This document shows, one piece after another, positions 13,351-26,239 of a stretch of DNA of 64,000 bases. Position 1 is the first letter of the stretch. Every line of letters begins with the position of its first letter. This DNA is from Enchytraeus crypticus (Eukaryota; Annelida; Clitellata; Enchytraeida; Enchytraeidae). The translations under genes and the position numbers were made by a program. Location of the stretch: contig CAJHZI010000203.1 of the NCBI GenBank assembly GCA_905160935.1, positions 2,085,001 to 2,149,000 on the forward strand. The letters are read 5' to 3'. The notes under the pieces are model-generated. The model made no database searches. It was not told where the DNA came from and was given only the letters and a program-made list of their open reading frames with translations.

Positions 13351-13788
13351 CTAGAAATAATCTCTCTCAGTTCTCTCTATCTTTACCGCCATAGTTTTAC
13401 AGAAGTATGGCGTGAACGGTAGACAGTTAAAGTATTCACAGTTAGGACACTCGTACACCGGTGTTACGTAGAACAGCACAACCAACCCAGCCGTTAATCC
13501 CACTGATGCGGTCAAACAAACAACTATCCCAATCAGCTTTCCTCGCTTATCAACCACGTTGAACGTTATATATGGCAGGAAGGCAAAGGAAAGTAAAAAT
13601 CCGAAAAGGAACCCGATGAGGTGGGCGTAGTTGTCTACCATGGGGAAGAGACCGACGGCGAAGAGGAGGAGCTGAAGGAGAGAGAGCTTGGCGAGAGCGA
13701 GACCAGGGTGGGTCAGGATGTACCAGTTCTGTATGATCTCAACGAACAGGCAGGCGATCAGTCCAAACTGTGAGCCTGACGGCCCAGC
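13351..13788 (-). CDS. RHBDF (iRhom): iRhom coding exon 16 (C-terminus, stop)
   Basis: A 438-nt exon starting [17 protein letters not shown] and containing [14 protein letters not shown] and LSFAFLPYI, ending TERDYF with TAG at 13353-13351. It holds the last rhomboid helices and a short cysteine-containing tail ([11 protein letters not shown]). GPSG carries the iRhom proline but keeps Ser (residue 738); His790 is also present. The intron just upstream is an AT/GTATAC microsatellite. No poly(A) site could be fixed. Confidence 0.97.
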   Translation of the reverse strand, partial: AGPSGSQFGLIACLFVEIIQNWYILTHPGLALAKLSLLQLLLFAVGLFPMVDNYAHLIGFLFGFLLSFAFLPYITFNVVDKRGKLIGIVVCLTASVGLTAGLVVLFYVTPVYECPNCEYFNCLPFTPYFCKTMAVKIERTERDYF

Positions 13789-13864
13789 CTATAGATATAT
13801 ATATATACATATATAAATATATATATATATATATACATGTATATATATATACATGTATATACAT

Positions 13865-13912
<48 letters not shown>

Positions 13913-13946
13913 ACACATATATATATTATATATATATATATACATG

Positions 13947-14002
<56 letters not shown>

Positions 14003-17000
14003 TCAAGATAATATCTAGCACCACGCACATTCAACGTGCAAATAATCTTCATAAAACTCCTAAGAGATGAATGTCACGTTTCGTGATCAAAACGACAATT
14101 AGAAATTAATGAAATTAAAGTCAAGTCTAACGCTAATGCCTGTCTTAACGCAGATCAGTTTAAAACAAATGAATAAATGGAATGAATGGGTAAACGATGG
14201 ACAGGAGCCATGAACCACTGATCAACAGTTGACACTCGCTATACTACGTAGCTCAGCTCGATTAGCTTTGTGTTCGTGATAAGATCAACTACTAATACCC
14301 GCATTTATTAACTTTTCTTTAGTCAACTGATAACTTACACATCTGTTGTTGTATAAACTATTGTTCAGAATTTTTGGTATTCACTAACAAATGTTGCATG
14401 TTTATTAACTACAAGATCAGACGCCAATATTATGTCGCCCAGCCAATCACAGCACTGTCCTTCAGGCTGGTTGACCAATCAATTTACTTCGCAAACAAAG
14501 CCAGAATATTATTTCTTAATCAGTGGTTTAACTAATCAAATGTTTAAAAGCCCGAAAACAAGCGCGCAGCTATGCATTACTTCACACGTCAATTCAAGCT
14601 TCCAGGATATCAAATGGTGACTAAACAGCAGTTTACGCAACTGTTGATGTTTAAACACTTGATTATCTCACTAGTAATTACGGCTATTAGAGTAACTAGT
14701 TAGTATTTGTGTAAGATCAACTGAAGTAGAGATGAGCTTATAAGAGGCTGGCCGAAAGATGACGCTAGCTGAACTTACGACAACAACAACACACATAGAC
14801 ATGATAAGGCAGGAAGATGACACTGTCTAGACACAACAACAACAACAACACACCTCGACATGGTAAGGCAGGAAGATGACACTGTCTAGACACAACAACA
14901 ACAACAACACACCTCGACATGGTAAGGCAGGAAGATGGCGCTGTCTAGACACAACAACAACAACAACACACCTCGACATGGTAAGGCAGGAAGATGACAC
15001 TGTCTAGACACAACAACAACAACAACACACCTCGACATGGTAAGGCAGGAAGATGGCGCTGTCTAGACACAACAACAACCACAACACACCTCGACATGGT
15101 AAGGCAGGAAGATGGCGCTGGCTAGACTTCCAGCCACACCAGACCACACGTAGATGATTCCTATGCGCAGACTGCCGGCCAGCTTCTCGAGGTCAGACAT
15201 GAGGAATACCTGGAATACTATCGTCAGCAGCAGATGGAATGCACTGGAAAATACACAAAGGTAATGAATCGGAAAACATGCTCAATTTACTCTTCTTGAC
15301 TTTATAATTTAACTTAATGCCTGAGTTCATATTCTTCAAGAATCAATCGAAAAATAAGTTGGTCTCCACTCCATCAATGAGGCCAAATCTCAACGCAGTC
15401 CTTATTATGGGACAAACATTGAGAGTTCCCACGTCCCTCCTCAGCACGTCACTGCTTAGTTGCCTCTTATAGCACGAGAGTAAATAGCACGAGAGTAAAT
15501 GATGGTTAAATTCAACAGCGAACAGACACTAGATGGGTATTTCCAAAGTATTACTGTAGAGCATATCGCTAAGAAGTGAAATTATCAGTTAAAAGCCAAG
15601 TTCAACAAGTTTGAGTAGCAGATGTGTATTTGTGGAAGATAGATTGAATCTCGTGGAATTTCGCTTGTTAGGCAAGTGTGATAAAGATAAATAAAAATAA
15701 AGATTGCAATAAAAAAAAAAAAAGAAAAAAATGAGAAAAGCATCAAAATGGAAGAGAAAAAGAAGCACTGTCATGATGACACAAGACACAACAAAATGTT
15801 TGATAAACACAACCAGCACAAAAGCAAGTTATTACCATGCTAATACTCCACATGTAAGTTAACAGCAAGTTAAACACGCAAATATCGTTAAATTATTCAC
15901 CCAGCATGAATGAAGAGAGAGATAAAGAGTCGATGAAACTGATCAGGCACGTCAGCGTCAACGAATGGCGTCATTCCACAGATTTCATTCATACAGGAGA
16001 CCTAAGCGCCAATCATCAATCAATCTATCAATAAAAAATCAATCAATCAATCAATCAGTCAATCAATCAATCAAACAATAAATCAATCAATCAATCGATC
16101 AATCAATCAATCAATGAGTATACCTATATACATATAAATATCAATATATCAAATCTATCAATCTCCTAAAAATTTGCAACTATGTTTTACACTAAGTAGG
16201 GGGGGGGGAGATAAAGAGAAAGAGAGAGAAAGATATGAACCTGAGAGCAGAGAGATTGGATCAATAGATGATTTACCTGAGAACAGAGAGATTAGATCTA
16301 CAGATGATTAACCTGAGAACAGAGAGATTTGATCTATAGGTGATTTAGCACCTGAGAACAGAGAGATTAGATGTAGAGATGATTAACCTGAGACTAGAGA
16401 GATTTAATCTACAGATGATTTATCTGAGAACAGAGAGATTAGATCTAAAGATGATTAACCTGAGAACAGAGAGTGAGATCCTGATGAAAGTAGCCTCGTA
16501 GAAACGAGCAGTGTTCCCGTGTCGTGATCAGACAAAAACCCTGAATACCGGTGCAGCATGGCCGCCCTGTTATCTCACATACCATGTGTTCCGTGCCCTC
16601 TCGTCTTTGAGGTATGTCCGCCATCTTAGATGTGCAGATCTACAACAGGTAACAACAACAATAACAAATGTACAACAGCTAAAACGATAGTAAAGCTAAT
16701 GTTAACGTCAGTTTCCTCACAAGAAAGCGATGTCAGTGACGGGTGAGCTCGGGATTTGAACACCGCACATACTGATCCACGGTCGAGTATCTTACCAACA
16801 TCGCCACAGCTCTAGTCCGTTGTTTAACAACAACAGCAACAATAACAGCATCTTTAAAGAATAATAGAAACAACAGTAATAATCGTAATAAATAGTAATA
16901 ATTGTTATAAATAGTAATTTAAGTATTAAATAACAATAACAATTAATATTAATAATAATATTGATAATAATGATGATAACATTAATAATAATTTGTCTTT

Positions 17001-20000
17001 GGCTAGGGCGTTGGTTTAATGATTTTGCAAAAATTTAATGCTTTCTGTTTCAGCAGTTTTTTTTCTCAAGCAAACAGCTGGGTGACCTCGAGTAGCCGGT
17101 CGGCGACTCAACATGTATTGTTCCAAGAGTTTTTATCAAACCCCGGGCTCTTTACACCCGGGGTAATAAAATCAACTACAATGTACAATACTGCCACTAA
17201 TAATAAAATTATTTTTATTATTATTATTACTTTTTTGTCACGGGTGTAAAGAACCCGAGGTTTGATAAAAACGATTTGAGCAATACGTGTTGAATCGCCA
17301 CCCGGCTACTCGAGGTCATTTAGCTGCTTAAAAGAATTGCTGAAGCAGACTGCATTAAATTTTTACAAAGTTCTTTGCAAAGTTATGGAAAGCCTTTTGC
17401 CAAAGAAAAAAGATCTCTCGCTTATCACCAGTTAGCTCTGCAATTAGCCTTCCTTTGCCATTAATGAAGTCAACTCCATCGGGATTCATGGGGCCCACGG
17501 TTTCAATGGCCACAGAAACAACTTCGTACCCTAAGGCCAGATTGCGGTACTTATCCATTTTCTTAGAGGCAGCAAGTGCAGCAGCTCCACCGGCAAAATT
17601 TTTATTACTATTATTATTATTATTTGGTTGGTCTATTCCTGGGCATGGCAACTAGATGACCTCGAGTAGCCGGGTACAAATTTCTTAATTGCTGTTACCA
17701 AACTAAAGGTTTAATAGATCTGGGGTAAAAATATTGAGAAATAATAACAATAGAAAAATAAAATTAACAGTATTAATATTAACAGACAGTAATAATTTAC
17801 ATATTAGTATTTTTATAATATTACGAAATATTTGACTGAGGCTCACAAGGTTCAATACACGATTTTGCCAATTAGCAAGAAGCCTTTTGGAACTAAAAAG
17901 TATTAAACTTGGAATTATTTATTTAATGTTTAAGAAACTATGTGTGTGTAATGCTGGGCAGAGTTGACGTGAGCTGAAGATCTCTCTCTCTCTTTTAGCG
18001 CACTGCCTATTGACAGGTCCATGACCGACTTCGCACTGGCTGAAGCCAGTGGCGATGTCGGTAAGATATTCGACAGCGGGTCAGTATGTGCGGGGTTCAA
18101 ACCCTGGGCTCGCCCGTCACTGGCATCGTTTTCGAATGAGGAAACCGACGTTAAAATTCGCTTTACCAACTTTTGCATAGCTTCTTCACATATTTCTATC
18201 CTCTGCTTTTCTCTTCATATTAACATACGATATTAGATATTAACATACAAATTATTTATCATATCATCCATCATTCCAAGTTTAGGTCTTCTTCTAACAT
18301 TTTGCCCTTCCATTCTTCCTTCAATTACTCTTTTAGTGAACCATTCACTCTCAGGAATAAGCTCCATCCAGGTTTTCTTTGTATTCCACGTGCTATTTAT
18401 CTCTTTTATTTTTACATCAATCCTATTTAGCACTTCATAGTTCATAATTTTGCCAGTCCATTTGATCTCTATAGCCACATTTCGAAAGCTTCCAATTTCC
18501 TGATAGCCTCCTTGCTTGAGATATGTAGACATATTCATAGAGAAATTGCAAAGAAACTTTGTAAGAACTATTTGACATTAAAAGTCAAAGCAAAGCAGGC
18601 AATTGAGTTTCGTAAAAACCTATTCTAAAGCAACTCTAACAGAAACATTTAATTCAAATGTAGTAATAAACATACTTATCAACAGAAGAGTAGGAACGTA
18701 AACTATTTCAATTCCAAAGCACTAATATACAAACCATATTAAGTCTTATATTCAAGATTTAAATCCATAAATATTTAAATAAAATTTAACTAGTTATTTA
18801 AATCACGTGCATAAATCAACTCACAGGCCACCTAGTGATGTCATCAGGCCATTCAAACGGTGCAACAGAGGGCGGCTGTTTACAGAACCTGTGCACGTAC
18901 AGTCCAATACATATATAAATATGTGTCAAGACAAGTATTCACAAGTATACACGACAATCGTCTTCTTCTTCTTCAGTGCACTGCCAAGTGGCAGATTCAA
19001 GGTACATATTCATACTCAAAGTCTGCTTTCTCGCTCCATAAGAGCACTCCTTAGATCAACAAGTTAATCTCTTCACAAAGTCTATGCGTTATCCATACCT
19101 TATGTAGCTTATAGCTTGGGAAAAATATGGCTTCTGAGGTAGTTTCCCGTTGCCTCACGACAATCTAAACACGTATACACCGATACACACGACGGCTGAG
19201 ACGGTAGCATGTAAAGCTAAAAAAGCTAAGGTTAACGTCAGTTTCCTCACTCGAAAGCGATGTCAGTGACGGGCGTGCTCAGGATTTGAATTGAACCCCG
19301 CACATACTGATCCGCGGTCGAGTGTCTTACCGACTTCGCCACTGGCTCCAGCCAAGTAATGTTGGTAAGCAGTTCAAGTATAGCATGTTGGTAAGTAGTT
19401 CGACTAACTAACATAATAACATAACATAAGAGCATAACGGGGTTAAATGTTAAAAATATAAAAAGTTCAATTTCTTCTGAAGATGAACATAAACTACTTT
19501 TACGAATTTTCTTATAGAAGTACACAAACTATATTACAAAGTATAGGGTTACTGGCTGTGCCAGTGGCGATGTCGGTAAGATACTCGACCGCGGATCACT
19601 ATGGGTGGGGTTAAAATCCTGGGCTCGCCCGTCACTGACATTGCATTCGAGTGAGGAAACTGACGTTAACATTAGTTTTTATAAAACATAATTTGTTACA
19701 TTTTTAACTCACTAACAAGGGATAATATTTAATTATTATTATTTTACTATATAGCAGTAATGTAGTACCAACGTCAGAAAGGGCATTCGCTTGGTGAGCG
19801 CTTAGGCTACAAAAATTGCCACAAAATGTTCTAAAACGAATGGAAAAGATTTTGATATGGTATGGGAAAAAGAGGTGTGAAGAAGGTCCATTCGTATCCC
19901 GACCCTAGTTAAACTGCGATTCAAGGGAAGATGATGATGATGATTTTACTATATAAAAGTAATGTAGTATAAAACTATTTTGATAGAAGTAGATAGTTCT

Positions 20001-23000
20001 CTAGAAGCAGCCCAGTACCTAATAATAATTATTATTTTTACTATACAACAGTAATGGTAGTATAAAAACTATTTCTATTGAAGCAGGAGAAGTCCAGTAC
20101 CGAGGATCCTGTCCGCAGACAGTCCCTAAGCTCCTCCCTTCAGAACCTTTCCATGTTAGAAACGTCGACAGCGTCGTCTGCATTAAATACACACAGTCCA
20201 CTATGAATGTAGGTAAGTTTTAAGCTTGCTAGAGAATGTTGAAAGAGAAAAACAAGAGCGAAGATTAGCAGGTAAAGAGTTCCAGATTGTGGGTGCAGCG
20301 TAAGAAAATGAACGTCTGCCCAATGACGTGAGAATATTTGGAACTGAGAGAAGATTGGCATCGATGGAGTGAAGTGCACGTGAGGGACGATAGGGAAGAA
20401 GAATTTCAGATAAGTAAGCAGGCTTGCCAAATCGCAGAGTTTTGAAAGTTAACTATTTTATATTTCATGCGTTGATTAACAGGGGGCCAGTGAAGACTGC
20501 GAAGTAGAGAAAGAGAGCAAAATTGAAGTCGAGAGGACTTACAAACAACACCTGCAAGAGAATTTTGGACGTGCTGCAAACGACTGAGAGAAGAAGTAGG
20601 CAACCCATGTAATAATGAATTACAGTAGTCGAGCTTTGAATGAACTATAGAATTAGCAAGGATAGTGGCTGAATTTCTAGTAAGGGATGGACGTATTTGC
20701 CTAATCTGACGAATCTGAAAGAAAGAAGCGCAACAAACAGAAGAGATATGGGATTTAAAGTCAAGGTTTTCATCAATTATGACTCCAAGGTTTTTGACGT
20801 ATCGAGAAGGTGAAAGAGCAAGATTCTGAAAATTAACAGAGTTATTGGTAATTTTACTTCTTTTCAAAGGAGTGCTAATTAAAAGGTTTTCAGTTTTCGA
20901 GGGATTAACAGCAAGACAGTTAGCACAAAACCAGGAATAAACCTTGTCTAGAATGGATGAGAGATGAGCCAGTTTTGATCAGAATCATGATTAGAAAAGG
21001 AAATATATAGTTGTGTGTCGTCTGCATAGAAATGAAAATTTATGGATGACTGAGCTAGCAGGTAGCTAAGAGGAGTGATATATAAAGAGAAGAGCAATGG
21101 ATCTAACACTAAACCTTGAGAAACACCGCGTAGGAGGGGTAGTTCAGAAGAGCGATTTTGACCAATAACAACCGATTGTGTGGGACATGAGAGATAAGAT
21201 GTGAGAAGGGAAAAAGCAGAATCAGAAATGCCAAAACAAGATTTAAGCCTATTTATTAGGATGCCATGATCAATTGTATCAAAGGCAGCAGAGAGATCTA
21301 GAAGAACCAAGGCAGAAACCTGTTTACTACTCATGGCCAAGCTAAGATCATTATGTATACGAAGAAGAGCGGTATCAGTAGAGTGTAGTTTTCTATAGGC
21401 AGATTGATAATGAGAGAGAGAAGGGAAAGAATCAAGCTGAGTGCATAAACGGGTATAAATTAAATTTTCAAGAAGTTTAGAGATTAAGTTAAGATTGGAA
21501 ATAGGACGGTAACTGGAAAGATCATCTTTTGGTAGAGAAGGCTTTTTTAGCAAAGGAGATACAACTGCTTGTTTGAAGGAGGTCGGGAAGATACCTTCTG
21601 AGAGTGAGAGGTTGATTAAGTAAGTAATAGGAGCAACTAAAACATCAATACAGGATTTCAGTAATCGTGTAGGAATAACATCAAGGCAGCAAGATGAGTC
21701 GGTAGAGTGAAGAATAAAATTGCGTATTTCTTCCGGTTTAGCTGGTTCAAAGCTAGAAAATAGTGGTGGTTCAGGCATATTTACAGAAATGGAGTTGTCG
21801 GTGTAAATGGAGTTGGAGGGTATAGAGCTACAAAGTTTGGCTATTTTGTCATTGAAAAAGTTGAGAAAAGAGGTAGCAAGAGAAGATGGTGAGGTGGTAG
21901 AGGGGAGTGACTTGGGAATGGTGCGATCATGCAGAGTCAAGTGCTCCCCATAATTTCTTGGGACAATTTTGATTCTGCGAGATTAGATTCTGATAGTACA
22001 AGCTTTTAGCTGAACTAATCATTTTATTTAATAATTTTCTTTGTTTGAGGTACTTGGATTTAATGTCTGGGTTTCTTAGTTCAGGTGGATATTTCAGATC
22101 CTTCCTGAACTTTGTTTCAAGTTTGGATCATTCACATTTTTGTTTAAGGATTTGTTCAGAAATAAATGGTTGCCTAGGGTTTGAGAGGCAATGAATGGTC
22201 TTGAGAGGAATGTTTGTCTAATATGGAAGAAAGTACGAAGCTAAATTGAGCTGAATATTCGGCAACAATTGAAGATGGATTAAAATACAAAGAAGAGGAC
22301 ACAATATCAGCAGAGAAGGCATCAATGTTAATAGAAGAGAGTTTTCTATAAGTTTTAAGTGTTCTGAAAGGGTGTACATTAACAGTCACAGGAAATTTAC
22401 AGAAAATCGCATTGTGATCTGATAATGAAGGATCAGAGATTCCATGATAAAGAAATGACATGTTGTTTCGAGTGATAAGAAGATCAAGAATATGACCAGA
22501 GGAGTGAGTAGGGGAAGATATATGTTGTTTGAGATCAAAGGCATCAAGTGTTGATAAAAAGGAAGAAGAATAATAGTCATCAGAGTCTAGGTGGATGTTG
22601 AAATCACCCATAATTATTACTATACATATACACTTTTAAAAATACACTTATAGAAATATACACTTTAGTAGCAGATCTGAGAGTAAAATCTCGGACATTC
22701 ACTGGACTGGCTATACGGAAATAGTCTAAATTGCCTAACGGTTTAAACATGTGGTATTAAAAGTGGTAGATATCAACGTAGTTGATCATTTCACTATAAC
22801 TCGTGTTTACTTTTAGTACAGTACGTATGTAAATACACACAGTACAGTATGCATGTAAATACACACAGTACAGTATGCATGTAAATATACACAGTACAGT
22901 ATGCATGTAAATATACACAGTACAGTATGCATGTAACTACACACAGTACAGTATGCATGTAACTACACACAGTACAGTATGCATGTAAATACACACAGTA

Positions 23001-26000
23001 CAGTATGCATGTAAATACACACAGCACAGTGTGCTTGTAAATAAACATAGTACAGTATGCATTTAAATATACACACTAAAGTCTACATATAAAAACACAC
23101 TATAGTCTGCAGGTAAATACACTCTATACATCTGTCTGCAAATGAAATATACACTCGTTTAATTTGTTAATAGCAAATACACACCCATACAAATGCCATC
23201 GTCCAAGCACACACCCTATACTTACCAACATACACACACATTGCTATAAAAAATTCATCACCTGCCACAGGGTTTGCTCGTTCACGCTAGTTTTGTAAGT
23301 AATTACACATCCTATACATACATGTATGTTATATAACCTAACAAATCATATACATTTGCTAGTTTAAATTACAATCTCATACACTTACGAATGAAAAGAT
23401 TGAAGAAATCAACTAAACTAAGGTTTGGCCTTTAATGAACAGGCAGCAAAGTAATTAACTTAAAGCATCTTTGATCACTACAACTTTCTCTCTCCCCCCC
23501 CCTCCTCTCTCTTCATTATCACACCCATGTACAACAAGTAATACAGACAGACAGATAAACAGATAACGAGATAGATAGACAGACAGACAGACAGACATAC
23601 CGAGCAAGTTCTATTAGATCTCTGCACACACCCACCTCCATCGTTCCTCACACAGCAGCCTGTCTCTCTCTCTACACCTCTGTCCTGCTTGATAGCATTC
23701 TCTATGTTCACATCTTTACGCATACACGGCGAATACTTAGCACCCAGGTGTATCAGGTCAGCCTGCAATACATCAATACAAGCACTGAAGAGTTCTGCCA
23801 AACGCCATCAATTCAAACCCAGCCTGATCGTCTATCAGTATATAGACGATCAGGCTGGGTTTGATATATTATAGTATATGATCGCCTATAAGTATCACTA
23901 AGTGGACACTAAACTTTTTTACAAAATAAATCTAATTATAAATAGATAAAATGTGCACATATGATATCTAATACACAATAAGATATCTACTGGTATCTAC
24001 TGAGTCGCGGTACAAACCTGTCTAGGTCCTATCCACATATTATCCATTTCTGTATAAGACACAGGTTCTATAGCCATGTTAGACATCTTGACCTGCAATC
24101 AATCAATCAGCCAATCAATCACTCAATGGTAGCAGGCTTGTCTTACTGGCAGTGTGCCAAAATATCGAATCCAAGCATGATGAGGCGTACTGTAGATTAT
24201 ATACGCTTTGCGGCGGAAAACTGATAGTGTGAAGATTTACAGCGCTGTCACCAACTTCTGAGTACTCGCCGTAACGAACTAAAACGAAGTGAAACGAAAA
24301 TAAATAAATTCAATTTTTAAAAGCAATGGCAGCTCAATCAGGGAAATGATCGAGTATTCAGATTGGCTCTTTACAAAATTAACATTTTACTCCTCAATGG
24401 CAGTTAACATCTCAAGAGAGGTTTAATCCTTCAACAAAGCGACGTGAATCTCAATCGGTCTTCACATACAATATCTCGCTTGATCTGACTGCTTAAGTCG
24501 ATGATGATGGTAAAAGTAAAGCAAAAGTAAAGCTAGTGTTAACGTCAGTTTCCTCACAAATAAAAAGTAAAATATTACACGATATTTAAAGTCTTTTCAT
24601 AAAAAGGTCATAATGGTTTATCTCAGCGCACGAAATCCGACGCTAACACAACAGTAAACACACTTTCGCTAGAAATCAACCTGTTCGTGGACTGTGGTCT
24701 CTGAGAAACCGATGGTAGAGATGCCGTAGACAGAGACAGAGATAATGTAGCAAACAATCTGCACAAACGTGATCCAGTACGTGAAGAACGGCCTGTTGTC
24801 ATAAATCAATACATCAACAATAATTGTCACAAGTTAAATAAGCTAATACTTAGTATTCAGCATCAGACAATTTTATAAAGGAAGGTTAAATAGTTTTAAT
24901 TTTATTTTAGAAGGTAAAGACTCCTTAGTCTTAACCTTCTCGCTTGTATTTTTGTTTCAAATAAGTTTCAAAGGTGACGCAAATCACATAGAAAATAGTT
25001 AATCACCAAAATCAGCTATATTTAACATAATCAAGGACTCCAACTGATACTTTAACGTGGTGCAAAAGCTGTAAAGCCGATGTTAAATTAGTTACCATGT
25101 TACGACAGTTTCATCTCCAGAAAGTGATATCAATGACGGCGAGCCCAGGATTTGAACCCGCGCATACAGAATATCTTACAGCTGGAGCCAGTGGCGATGA
25201 CAAAGACGGTATTCAATACAGTAGTAAGATTCCTGAATCACTCGCATGTCAATAGTAATTAAGAATCCATAAGAAATGGTGTTTGAATTCTGGAATAATT
25301 ATAATTGTATATTATTCATCATCATCATCATCTTCCCTTAAATCCCAGTTTAACAGGGTCAGGATAAGAATAGACTTTCTCCAGTCCTCCCTGTCCCACA
25401 CCATATCATCAGCTTTTGAAGTTTATCCATTCGTTTATAAATGCATATTGTTCATCATCATCATCATCTTCCCTTAAATCCCAGTTATAAATGTATATTG
25501 TTAGTGATTATAATTTACTATTGTAAGTTACAGACAGAGACCAAAGTCTCTTATAAACTGGAGCACAGCATCGTTTACTACCAATCCTGTGTTCCATTCT
25601 TAATAGAAAATTTCAGTATGCTCTAAAAGTATCAAAATATACTTTAAACTTTAAATATGGCGCCCTAAGAGAGATCTCAAATTCACATCGACTGATTGGT
25701 TGATTCACATCTTCATTGATTGATTGATGGATTGATTTATTAATTTGATTAATTGCTTTTTAATCAAATATATGATCGCAGAACTACCTATTTATTGCTG
25801 CATAGCGTTGTCTAGGGTAGACAGGACTGTGTTCTCAGAGAATGACGCCCCTGCCCAGTAAATGTTAGTCGAAGCTGAGGAAGGCATAGGGGGCCCACCT
25901 CATCATAAGCAGAATCCCCCAAGAATAATGGAATATCAAAAGGAACGTTATAAACGATTTAAAGATCTACTGGTACGAGGACATGACGAGGAAAGTGGAA

Positions 26001-26208
26001 TATGACATGAAATATGGAAGTATACATGGAATATGAAAGTGGAGACGTTATATACTATGGACCTGCCAGTAGTCAGTGCACTAAGAGAAAGAGAGAGAGA
26101 GAGAGAGCACTGTTTATTTTTTATCTATTGATTACTTGACAGATCGATTGATTGACCAAACCTATGATCATCTAGTTCACTCATTTGTGGCTGCACGGCA
26201 CTGTCTAT

Positions 26209-26239
<31 letters not shown>

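Noticed and set aside
13739..14070. Four open frames on both strands rich in Tyr and Ile
   Set aside because: They are translations of an (AT)n/TACATGTA microsatellite; openness follows from the repeat.
13351..15243. Calling the protein an active rhomboid protease because Ser and His are present
   Set aside because: The proline before Ser, the long cytoplasmic tail and the cysteine-rich luminal domain all mark an iRhom; activity is only a question to test.
20140..20430. Separate 96-codon gene
   Set aside because: It is the frame-shifted 3' end of the CR1/L2-like LINE plus iRhom exon 11.
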